DNA of 64,000 bases from Nostocaceae cyanobacterium (GTDB lineage Bacteria > Cyanobacteriota > Cyanobacteriia > Cyanobacteriales > Nostocaceae): NCBI GenBank assembly GCA_030065825.1, contig JASJCY010000034.1, forward strand, positions 1-64,000, written 5' to 3'. Shown piece after piece: positions 28,462-35,891 of the stretch (its first letter is position 1; each line of letters starts with the position of its first letter). Under the pieces are notes generated by a model. The model saw nothing but the letters and a program-made list of their open reading frames with translations. It was not told the origin of the DNA and made no database searches. Position numbers and translations under genes: made by a program.

Positions 28462-28803
28462 CTAGTTCGCTACCAGAGCTTTCCTCTTTGCGTCTCTTTC
28501 TGCCCTTAATTTACGCAGTTTTTCAGCCACAGGAGGAGGATTGCGACGTTGTTCTTCCCGCATTTTATCACCCCATTCTAACCATTCGGTCATGTATTGG
28601 TTAATTTAGTCTTTGTTATGTAAGTAGTAAAGGATTGTGGCATAAACTTGCTCTAGGGTTAGAGATGTGTATATTTTAGCAATTTATTCCGGTGTACGAG
28701 CGCGAAACTGATATTCGTACAAAATAGTTTCTATACCAATGCGAGAACCTTTGATCCGAATATCTTCGGGGGAGAGAAAGTCAAAGTAGTTTTCCAGTTG
28801 CAT
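28462..28803 (-). pseudogene. DUF433 family protein, broken by two in-frame stops
   Basis: From the ATG at 28803 the frame reads MQLENYFDFLSPEDIRIKGS, then RIGIETILYEYQFRARTPE, TAA (28684-28686), IAKIYTSLTLEQVYATILYY, LHNKD, TAA (28606-28608), INQYMTEWLEWGDKMREEQ and a Lys/Arg-rich end to a TAG at 28462. The single frame is kept across 114 codons. The order of motifs (DIRIKG.RIGIE, TLEQVYATILYYL) is that of DUF433, an antitoxin-like helix-turn-helix family often beside PIN-like toxins. Both stops could arise by one base change from a sense codon such as CAA or GAA. A toxin partner is not seen next to it. Confidence 0.75.
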
Positions 28804-28877
28804 GGGTAGTTAGAGTGGTGAGATCCACGTTAACAAATCATGAGATAGGCAGGATAATAAAATAGATTTATTAGGGT

Positions 28878-29003
28878 TTAGGTGTCTTTTAATTTCCCCT
28901 CTTTCTCTTGTTGCAGTGGTGGTTTGTCTTGTTCTAGTGATGCTTGAACTACTAGCTGTGATATTGTTGGTATACTCTTGCGCTTATCATCATTTGGATT
29001 CAT
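28878..29003 (-). CDS. Possible small polar protein (41 aa)
   Basis: The frame from the ATG at 29003 reads MNPNDDKRKSIPTISQLVVQ and then a Gln/Glu/Lys-rich tail to TAA at 28878. It is polar and helix-prone. No Shine-Dalgarno sequence is visible. It lies between the DUF433 pseudogene and hicB. It may be a real small gene, a leftover, or chance. Confidence 0.3.
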   Translation of the reverse strand: MNPNDDKRKSIPTISQLVVQASLEQDKPPLQQEKEGKLKDT

Positions 29004-29015
29004 AGATGAGGAATA

Positions 29016-29222
29016 CTATGCTTCTACATATTCACAAAAGGTAGTTGCTAGGGGAATGGGTAAACCTTCCTCACGTAAACCATCCAAATGAAAATTTATT
29101 GCTTCTTGAATTTGCTGTTGTGTTTCTTCAATAGTTGCACCAGTAGCTACACATCCTGGTAAATCTGGAACATAAGCTGAATAATTTCCCTTGGCTTTTT
29201 CAATTACAACTGCATAACGCAT
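29016..29222 (-). CDS. hicB: HicB family antitoxin (copy 1)
   Basis: The 68-residue protein shows the HicB partial RNase-H-like fold: MRYAVVIEKAKGNYSAYVPD, then LPGCVATGATIEE and the helix QQQIQEAINFHLDGLREEGL. It lacks a C-terminal DNA-binding domain, as in short HicBs. Its ATG overlaps the hicA stop by one base (TAATG), typical for translational coupling in hicAB. HicB neutralises the mRNA-cleaving HicA. A second hicB with strong DNA identity lies at 31273-31482. Confidence 0.9.
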   Translation of the reverse strand: MRYAVVIEKAKGNYSAYVPDLPGCVATGATIEETQQQIQEAINFHLDGLREEGLPIPLATTFCEYVEA

Positions 29223-29449
29223 TAATTTTCTTCCTTATCTTCGTGATTTTCGCTATTTTCTTGTTTTTGTAGTTGAGCTTGTTTCAGAATACTGTTTAAT
29301 GTTCCTGGTGCTAAATCATCCGATGGTTTTCCCGGAACTGTCACTAAACCTGGTTTGCTTGGATGTTTATACTGACGATGACTTCCTCTGGTTCTGGCTA
29401 AATACCAACCATCTGCTTCTATTTGCTTAATTATCTCCCGTACCTTCAT
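29222..29449 (-). CDS. hicA: HicA family toxin
   Basis: The 75-residue protein has the double-stranded-RNA-binding-like fold of HicA: KVREIIKQIEADGWYLARTR, the catalytic histidine in GSHRQYKHP (about residue 24) and GLVTVPGKPSDDLAPGTLN. It is a predicted ribosome-dependent or free mRNA interferase. The Gln/Glu/Asn-rich tail (QKQENSENHEDKEEN) is longer than usual. It is first in the operon, followed by hicB with a one-base overlap. The active-site residues look intact. Confidence 0.9.
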   Translation of the reverse strand: MKVREIIKQIEADGWYLARTRGSHRQYKHPSKPGLVTVPGKPSDDLAPGTLNSILKQAQLQKQENSENHEDKEEN

Positions 29450-29530
29450 ATGCTAACTAAATTTTCGGTTTACCTGGGTAAAAAGCTATAAGCACGATAC
29501 ACCAGAAAAGTCACCTAGCGATCACCATCC

Positions 29531-29588
29531 CAATCATCCTCCAACCAAAGGACGTTCCCCATTTTGAAACCTTCCCCAAGCTTGTTTT
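29531..29588 (-). pseudogene. Duplicated 3' end of the phosphodiester glycosidase gene
   Basis: These 58 bases match 32050-32107, the last codons and stop of the gene at 32053-32922, with only two mismatches and in the same orientation. Nothing more of the gene is present here. The flanking DNA to 29749 shows no gene and probably contains the promoter of the J-TPR-WD40 gene. Confidence 0.8.
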
Positions 29589-29749
29589 GGGTAGTTGGGG
29601 TAGGGAGTGATCATTCCATTGTATCCTTTATCCCACAAAGGTTTTAAGTCACATACCCTTACAATCAAAATTGAATGATCAAGATTGTTATTTAGTTAAT
29701 CTCTCTGGGAATAATAAGCTTGTCAGAGTAAATATGCTTATTATTCGTT

Positions 29750-31252
29750 ATGCTAAAGCCTATCGATATCAATTTTGCTTTTAAAACTCTAGATTTAGAA
29801 CCAGGTGTATCCCAGGGAGAAATAAAACAAGCTTATCGAAAACTTGTTAAACAATGGCATCCCGACTGTTTTTTAGAACCATCAAAAAAGCTTGATGCTG
29901 AAGAAAAAATTAAAATAATTAACCAGGCTTACGAATTACTGAAAAATTATGATGCTGGTGCTAGGAAAAGTTCAGTAGATACATATTCATCATCAAATAA
30001 ACAAAATATTTATTCACAAGCATCAAATCCAGAAACTTTTTATAAAAGAGGCTTAGAAAAGGGTCAAAGAGGAAAATATACCGAAGCAATTGAAGATTTT
30101 ACTTCGGCTATTCGCTTGAATCCTAATTATTTTGAAGCCTATAAATTCCGAGCTTTAGCTTGTGAAAAGCTAGGGTATGTCAATCGTGCTAAATCTGATT
30201 ATCGAAAAGCATCTGAGTTGGAAGTTATACAGAAAAGAATTGAATTTAATCAAAAGCAGCAAAATCGGCAGCAAGAAACTCAACAATCTCCCAAAAATAC
30301 ATATGATTATTACGATTTAGAAGGATTTAAAAAACCATCTACTGATTCATCCAAAAAAACAAAGATAGCATCTCCTTGGAAAATAGTTAAAACCATAGAT
30401 AACGGAAGTAAGATTTCCAGATTAGCAATTAGTCATAAGGATAATTTTATTGCTTCTGGAAATATGGGTAACACTGTTAAAGTTTGGAATTTCAAAACAG
30501 GAGAATTATTAAAGACTTTCACTCACAATCAGCAAATTGTACGATGTATTGCATTTAGTCAAGACAGTCAAATGCTTGCTAGTGGTAGTGATGACGGTAG
30601 TATTTTTATTTGGGAAGTAGCAACAGGTAAATTAATCAATCATATTCAAGTACATTCGGCTTCAGTTTGTTCAGTTATTATCACTCCAGATAATCAAAAT
30701 ATAATTAGCAGTAGTGTTGATACTACGATTAAATTTTCTCATATTACCATGGGGCAGATGTTATATGTTATCAAAGCACATGGTGATACAGTTTATGGAT
30801 TAAATCTTAGCTCCAATAATCAAATACTAGCTAGTTGCAGTAGTGATAAAACAGTTAAATTATGGCATTTAAAGACTAGAAAACTTGCACATGTTTTGGC
30901 AAAACATTCGGGTTGGGTAATAACTATTGCCATGAGTCCAGATGGACAAACTATTGCTAGTGGAGGTTCAGATAAAAGTATTGTACTTTGGGATGTGAAT
31001 ACAGGGAAGGCAATTAAAAGTTTATCAGGACATAGCACTCATATTTTGTCTCTGACTTTTAGCCCCGATTCTCAGTTTCTTGCTAGTGCAAGTGTAGATG
31101 GTACTTTGAAATTATGGAAGGCTAATAATGGAGAAGAACTTTATACAGTTTGTAATTATTCAACAAGTATCAATACAGTTAGATTTAGCCCAGATTCAAA
31201 AAGTATTATTAGCGCCAGTAATGATGGAAGTATCCAAATTTGGCAATGCTAA
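29750..31252 (+). CDS. J-domain/TPR/WD40 protein
   Basis: The 500-residue protein has three parts. Residues about 4-66 form a J domain with an intact HPD motif (QWHPDCF, HPD at 37-39). Residues about 98-165 carry about two TPR units (AIEDFTSAIRLNPNYFEAYK and on). After a Gln/Lys-rich linker, residues about 208-500 have seven WD40 repeats (for example LASGSDDGSIFIWEVATG and IASGGSDKSIVLWDVNTG), enough for one closed propeller; the third is degenerate. It should recruit Hsp70 (DnaK) to clients held by the TPR or propeller. No signal peptide. Direct repeats of hicB and of a gene 3' end lie on both sides. Confidence 0.88.
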   Translation: MLKPIDINFAFKTLDLEPGVSQGEIKQAYRKLVKQWHPDCFLEPSKKLDAEEKIKIINQAYELLKNYDAGARKSSVDTYSSSNKQNIYSQASNPETFYKRGLEKGQRGKYTEAIEDFTSAIRLNPNYFEAYKFRALACEKLGYVNRAKSDYRKASELEVIQKRIEFNQKQQNRQQETQQSPKNTYDYYDLEGFKKPSTDSSKKTKIASPWKIVKTIDNGSKISRLAISHKDNFIASGNMGNTVKVWNFKTGELLKTFTHNQQIVRCIAFSQDSQMLASGSDDGSIFIWEVATGKLINHIQVHSASVCSVIITPDNQNIISSSVDTTIKFSHITMGQMLYVIKAHGDTVYGLNLSSNNQILASCSSDKTVKLWHLKTRKLAHVLAKHSGWVITIAMSPDGQTIASGGSDKSIVLWDVNTGKAIKSLSGHSTHILSLTFSPDSQFLASASVDGTLKLWKANNGEELYTVCNYSTSINTVRFSPDSKSIISASNDGSIQIWQC

Positions 31253-31272
31253 ATATAATATACTTCCATCAA

Positions 31273-31482
31273 TTATGATGCTTCTAGATATTCACAAAAA
31301 GTAATTGCTTGAGGAATGGGTAAACCTTCCTCACCTAAACCTTCCAGATGAAAACTTATTGCTTCTTGAATTTGCTGTTGTGTTTCTTCAATAGTTGCAC
31401 CAGTCGCTATACATCCTGGTAAATCTGGAACGTAAGCTGAATAATTTTCCTTGGCTTTTTCAATTACAACTGCATAATGCAT
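31273..31482 (-). CDS. HicB family protein (copy 2), no hicA partner
   Basis: The 69-residue protein opens MHYAVVIEKAKENYSAYVPD and is about 85 percent or more identical by eye to HicB copy 1; the DNA is similar across the full length. The start keeps the TAATG context, but the frame before it encodes only a Lys/Gln/Asn-rich scrap (KQKNQEQN then stop), which resembles the tail of HicA copy 1. The genes upstream are DUF6887 and DUF6888 instead of hicA. It may pair with them, cross-neutralise the HicA at 29.2 kb, or be a leftover. Confidence 0.8.
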   Translation of the reverse strand: MHYAVVIEKAKENYSAYVPDLPGCIATGATIEETQQQIQEAISFHLEGLGEEGLPIPQAITFCEYLEAS

Positions 31483-31510
31483 TAGTTTTGTTCCTGATTT
31501 TTTTGTTTAT

Positions 31511-31807
31511 TTAGGTATCTTGTAATTTATCCTCTTCCTTGAAAAGTTCTTGAGCAATTTCTATATTATTTTCTGCTATTTTCTCTCTCATTGTTTTCCT
31601 CATTTTCTCAGTTTGTCTCTTCTGAATCTGCTCTAATACTGCTTTATTTATCTCTTCTGGAGTCATTGACGCTGGATATTTTACAGAAGATTTATTTGCT
31701 GTCAGACGATCCACCAATGCGTAAAAAGCCTCTTGATCGTCTTGGTGTGCAATTACATAGGTTCGTAATTCTGCTTTACTCATAGTATCGAAATTTGGTT
31801 TGCTCAT
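31511..31807 (-). CDS. DUF6887-type small protein
   Basis: The start is the ATG at 31807, which overlaps the stop of the upstream gene as ATGA; this gives 98 residues. The opening MSKPNFDTMSKAELRTYVIA, then HQDDQEAFYALVDRL, is the pattern of the cyanobacterial DUF6887 family. The C-terminal half is a charged helix (ILE/GLN/LYS-rich, QKRQTEKMRKTMREKIAE). It is coupled to the DUF6888 gene. Such paired genes recur in cyanobacteria and have the size and layout of toxin-antitoxin pairs, but no activity is known to me. Confidence 0.7.
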   Translation of the reverse strand: MSKPNFDTMSKAELRTYVIAHQDDQEAFYALVDRLTANKSSVKYPASMTPEEINKAVLEQIQKRQTEKMRKTMREKIAENNIEIAQELFKEEDKLQDT

Positions 31808-31989
31808 AGATATTCCCATTCCCCATTACGACTAATTAAAATTTCTATATCATCTCCAGCGAGGATGAACAGTTTTCCTGTACGCTCATCTAGACGCACC
31901 ATGTAAATTGGTATTAAATATGTTGTTAATGATTGACATAAGTAGATGCATTTTAGTCCCTGTTCTGCTGTTGGAAGAATCTTTGTCAC
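31804..31989 (-). CDS. DUF6888-type small protein
   Basis: The 61-residue protein opens MTKILPTAEQGLKCIYLCQS and ends IYMVRLDERTGKLFILAGDD followed by IEILISRNGEWEYL, which I recognise as DUF6888. It has one helix and then a beta hairpin. Its TGA overlaps the ATG of the DUF6887 gene by four bases, so the two are made together. It is first in a minus-strand unit DUF6888-DUF6887-hicB. Confidence 0.7.
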   Translation of the reverse strand: MTKILPTAEQGLKCIYLCQSLTTYLIPIYMVRLDERTGKLFILAGDDIEILISRNGEWEYL

Positions 31990-32052
31990 AAATCAAAAGC
32001 TTATAGTTCCATATTATTTTACAAAGCTTAGATCGTACAAAAGCAATCGCAA

Positions 32053-32922
32053 TCATCCTCCAACCACAGGACGTTCACCATTTTGAAACCTTCCCCAAGC
32101 TTGTTTTAAAGCTCTAGGAGCGGGATTTTTGTCATCATAGATTAAAATTACATTTGTCAATTTTCGACCCGCAGGAACCAAAATTTTCCCATTTGCAGCT
32201 AATGCTCTCGATGCACCTCCATCTAAATTCATTGCTTCATAACAACCTAAAGATTTCATTGCTTGTGCTTCTTTTTGTAAATTTAAATTAATCTCAAAAT
32301 TCACTAAAATCAGTTTTTTTCTATCAGCAGTAAATCCAATTGCAGTTCTGGCAGCAGTTCCTAAAACCGCAGGATCTTTAAAACCTTCTACCTGGGGATT
32401 TAACCAAATTTGTCCCTGTTTTAATAATCTCGGACCACAAGTAATGGAAAACCAATGTTCATCCCATTTTGGTTTACCGTCAACCCTTGCTGTTACCATT
32501 TCTGGCTGATTTCCTGCACGTAATCCCAAGGTAGTACCAAAATTTTCCCACTGGCTATATTTCAAAAATCTCCCTGCTGCTACCATATTACCCATGACAG
32601 TTTTTTGAGCATTCTTAGCAAAAAATGTCCCATTAGCAACCACAGAAGCACGGGAACGAGCTACCATTTTGCTAAAATCTTCATCACCACTACTTTTTTT
32701 ATGGGTATTCGCAAAAGTTGCATTATTTGCTAAACCAATGGTAATAAAAGTCTCAGGATTCGTGAGGTCAACTATAGTTTGATAACAAGGAACACCATTG
32801 ATTTTTACTTTCTTGACTTGTACAGTTTGAGCAGCAGCAGGAAGATGACCTGCCAATCCTTTTGCTAAAGCTGCACCACCTAAAAATAAAAAAGACCGAC
32901 GGCTGATTTTAGAAAAAACCAT
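32053..32922 (-). CDS. Tat-exported phosphodiester glycosidase family protein
   Basis: The 289-residue protein starts with a twin-arginine signal (ISRRSFLFLGGAALA) and a cleavage-like site near AAAQ (about 32). The remainder is the NAGPA/phosphodiester-glycosidase domain (DUF2233): VVANGTFFAKN (about 95), TARTAIGFTADRKKLILV (about 190) and MNLDGGASRAL (about 240) are its hallmark blocks. It probably cleaves a sugar-phosphodiester in the periplasm; the substrate is unknown. Its last 58 bases are duplicated at 29531-29588. Confidence 0.88.
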   Translation of the reverse strand: MVFSKISRRSFLFLGGAALAKGLAGHLPAAAQTVQVKKVKINGVPCYQTIVDLTNPETFITIGLANNATFANTHKKSSGDEDFSKMVARSRASVVANGTFFAKNAQKTVMGNMVAAGRFLKYSQWENFGTTLGLRAGNQPEMVTARVDGKPKWDEHWFSITCGPRLLKQGQIWLNPQVEGFKDPAVLGTAARTAIGFTADRKKLILVNFEINLNLQKEAQAMKSLGCYEAMNLDGGASRALAANGKILVPAGRKLTNVILIYDDKNPAPRALKQAWGRFQNGERPVVGG

Positions 32923-33023
32923 AATTAAATGTTCAATTTATCGTCTTTCTTAAGATGCCCAAATTTTGCCTAATGTTTCTCAAAAAGCATATTTTTTAGG
33001 TATAAAGACTACAACTAGGTCAG

Positions 33024-33090
33024 AAAGCGGGTTTATTAACAATAAAAACCTCTAAAACCCTAATTTGCTTTTATAAACCCGGTTTATCTG
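33024..33090. repeat. AAACCCGG inverted-repeat element
   Basis: GCGGGTTTATTAACAATAAA near 33026 and TTTATAAACCCGGTTTAT near 33071 form the two inverted ends of an AT-rich unit of about 65 bases, between the glycosidase gene and the pseudouridine synthase. Confidence 0.55.
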
Positions 33091-33099
33091 CTGCAAAAT

Positions 33100-33759
33100 A
33101 TGAATCAAACGACTTTTTTAAGTACAAACATGTATAATTCAATGGCTAACAAATATCGCTATATCCTCTTTTACAAACCCTACAATGTCCTCTGTCAATT
33201 TACTCAAGACACCCCCACCCGCACCACTTTAAAAGACTATATTCCCATACCCAATATCTATCCCGTGGGACGTTTAGATACCGACAGCGAAGGGTTATTA
33301 CTATTAACAAACCACGGACAATTACAACATCGTCTTGCTAACCCCCAGTTTGGACACAAACGCACCTACTGGGTGCAAGTCGAACGCATTCCCGATGCAA
33401 TTGCTCTTCAGAAATTAGCAACAGGTGTAGAGATAAAAAATTACCTGATAAAATCCGCAAAAATACGGTTGCTAACAGAAGAACCACTCCTACCAGAACG
33501 GAATCCACCCATTAGATTTCGTAAAAATGTACCTACAGCATGGCTGGAGATGACCCTAACAGAGGGAAAAAATCGCCAAGTCAGACGCATGACAGCTGCG
33601 GTGGGCTTCCCAACTCTGCGACTGGTGAGAGTCAGTATAGCTGATTTAACATTAGAGAATCTACAACCAGGTGAGTGGCGTGACTTGACAACAGAAGAAG
33701 TGAAAATCTTAAAAAATTTGGTTTTTTCTGGCAGGCATCCTCGACGGCGATCACAATAA
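33100..33759 (+). CDS. RluE-like 23S rRNA pseudouridine synthase
   Basis: The 219-residue protein belongs to the RsuA/RluB/E/F family. The motif [15 protein letters not shown] (about 57-71) contains the catalytic aspartate. [14 protein letters not shown] and KRTYWVQVE and the C-terminal [15 protein letters not shown] block are intact. There is no N-terminal S4 domain, which favours RluE (modifying U2457 in E. coli numbering). The start may be the ATG at 33100 or the later MANKYRY methionine at residue 15, where homologues begin. Confidence 0.9.
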   Translation: MNQTTFLSTNMYNSMANKYRYILFYKPYNVLCQFTQDTPTRTTLKDYIPIPNIYPVGRLDTDSEGLLLLTNHGQLQHRLANPQFGHKRTYWVQVERIPDAIALQKLATGVEIKNYLIKSAKIRLLTEEPLLPERNPPIRFRKNVPTAWLEMTLTEGKNRQVRRMTAAVGFPTLRLVRVSIADLTLENLQPGEWRDLTTEEVKILKNLVFSGRHPRRRSQ

Positions 33760-33929
33760 ACTCAAATGCTTATAGTTATCCTGCTTTACCCTTTACTTAT
33801 AATCTTTACATTACTTAATAATGTTTACGCAATTTTATATAAATTAAGTTAAAAAAAAGTGGAAAGGATTATAATACCGTTTTTCTTTCTCAGAATTAAC
33901 ATCAGTGCTTGGGTGCAAGTTTAAGTCTT

Positions 33930-35630
33930 ATGAGCCGTAATCAGCCATCAAGCTGGCATATCACTCGCCAAAAACATACTGTGTCTGCAAAGCCTACACG
34001 TCTGGAACTTGTACCTGAGGGAACTTCAGATATAGAAGCCTATTTCCAGGAATCCTCCCACGGAAGTAGCCAATCCGAACTCCCGTGGTATCAGGGATTG
34101 TATGAACATCTTCCTTGTGTATACATTACCGTGAACACAAGGGGGAAAATATTGTCTGTAAATCAGTTTGGTGCTGAATCTCTGGGATATACCCCCCAGG
34201 ATTTGATACATAGACCCATTTTTCAATTGTTTGCTCCTTGGGAGAGACAAAGATTATCTGATGTACTCATGGGCTTGTGGACGGCTTCATTTACAGAGAC
34301 AATTATCCAGGGGGAGTATCGTTTGCATTGCCCTGGTAGCGATATAGTATGGGTAAAATTAATCGGTCGGATATTACCCAACAAAGAGCAAGAACCCGTA
34401 ATTCTGCTTGTTTGTGAGGATATTACAGCTTACAAACGCTCTGAAGATGCCCTTAGAGAAAGCGAACAGCGTTTTCACACCATGGCTGATACCGCACCAG
34501 TAATGCTGTGGATGTCAGATATTGAAGGAATGCACAATTTTTTTAACCAGCCATGGTTGGATTTTACCGGACGCAGTATGCAGGAAGAATTAGGTTCAGG
34601 CTGGCTTGAGTGTATACATCCTGAAGACCAAAATTTCTGTATCCAAACTTACCAATCTGCATTTGAGAACAAAGCAAAATTTCAGATAGAATATCGCTTA
34701 AAGCGCTTTGACAGTGAGTATCGTTGGATTTTAGACACTGGTGTACCCCGATTTACCCCTAGCGGTAATTTTGCTGGTTATATTGGTTCTGCAATGGACA
34801 TTACAGAGCGTAAATTATGGGAAGTTGCACTCCAAGATAGACAAAAAACTGCACAAGCACAATTGGAGGAAATGGAATTTCTCAATCGTCTCAAAGATGA
34901 ATTTTTGAGTACGGTTTCCCACGAATTACGCACACCATTGACTAACATGAAAATGGCAATTCAGATGTTGGGTATTGCACTCAATCAAGAGCAAAATATA
35001 TCTACCATCGCCAATTCCCAAATACCAACCTCAAAAGCAACTCGCTACTTCCAGATTTTAAACAACGAGTGCGATCGCGAAATCAACCTGATTAACAATT
35101 TCCTGGATTTACAGCGGTTAGATGCTGCTAAACCTTTGGTATTGGAAACAATTACAGTTGAAAAATGGCTGCCCCAAGTGGTAGACCTATTTAAAGCAAG
35201 CGATGACAACTGCTATCAACAAAATTTGCTCTTGAGGGTAGCTGACAAACTTCCACCCCTGATGTGCGATCCATTGAGTTTGGAACGTATTTTAATCGAA
35301 TTGCTGACTAATGCCTGTAAATTCAGCCCACCTGGGGAACAAATCTCTGTTACAGTTCAAGTAAAATCTCAACAAATGCAATTTCAGGTGAGTAATTCTG
35401 GTGTGGAAATTCCAACTTCTGAATTACCCCGAATTTTTGAGAGATTTTATCGCATTCCCAGTAACGATCCCTGGAAACAGGGAGGAACGGGATTAGGACT
35501 AACATTGGTACAAAAATTAACAAAATATCTGGGAGGAACAATCACCACTGAAAGTCGCTCAAATTTGACTTGTTTTACAATCGAAATACCCTTAAAGGGT
35601 GTACAGTCCACAGGTATTGTTACAGGCTAA
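33930..35630 (+). CDS. PAS-domain hybrid-less histidine kinase
   Basis: From the ATG at 33930 the protein has 566 residues; a TTG at 33909 would add seven. Two PAS domains with PAC parts (about 45-170 and 178-300; QFGAESLGYTPQDLI, then FNQPWLDFTGRSM and SAMDITERK) precede a short coiled coil, a HisKA domain (VSHELRTPLTNMKMA, His about 331) and an HATPase_c domain (LIELLTNACKFSPPGEQI N box; GTGLGLTLVQKL G2 box). There are no membrane segments, so it is probably a soluble sensor. No response regulator is adjacent. Confidence 0.93.
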   Translation: MSRNQPSSWHITRQKHTVSAKPTRLELVPEGTSDIEAYFQESSHGSSQSELPWYQGLYEHLPCVYITVNTRGKILSVNQFGAESLGYTPQDLIHRPIFQLFAPWERQRLSDVLMGLWTASFTETIIQGEYRLHCPGSDIVWVKLIGRILPNKEQEPVILLVCEDITAYKRSEDALRESEQRFHTMADTAPVMLWMSDIEGMHNFFNQPWLDFTGRSMQEELGSGWLECIHPEDQNFCIQTYQSAFENKAKFQIEYRLKRFDSEYRWILDTGVPRFTPSGNFAGYIGSAMDITERKLWEVALQDRQKTAQAQLEEMEFLNRLKDEFLSTVSHELRTPLTNMKMAIQMLGIALNQEQNISTIANSQIPTSKATRYFQILNNECDREINLINNFLDLQRLDAAKPLVLETITVEKWLPQVVDLFKASDDNCYQQNLLLRVADKLPPLMCDPLSLERILIELLTNACKFSPPGEQISVTVQVKSQQMQFQVSNSGVEIPTSELPRIFERFYRIPSNDPWKQGGTGLGLTLVQKLTKYLGGTITTESRSNLTCFTIEIPLKGVQSTGIVTG

Positions 35631-35891
35631 GATAAACACATCGAAATCCACCTTGGTAAAAAGCGAGTTTCCTTTCGTCGTGCCGATCACCGGGGTTTGT
35701 CAAATTTCATTTACAGCTTGCTGAAAATAGAAATTTCTAGTTACTATGCGTAACAATTAAGACGGTCATTTATAGTTTACAAGTGAAACCCAATCTTTTA
35801 GCTGTATACTGGAACAAGATTTTGCCAATTATAGCATCTTGGATCTTAGTGGCTATAAGCACTTTGGAACGGGAATTAAGGAATTTCCACA

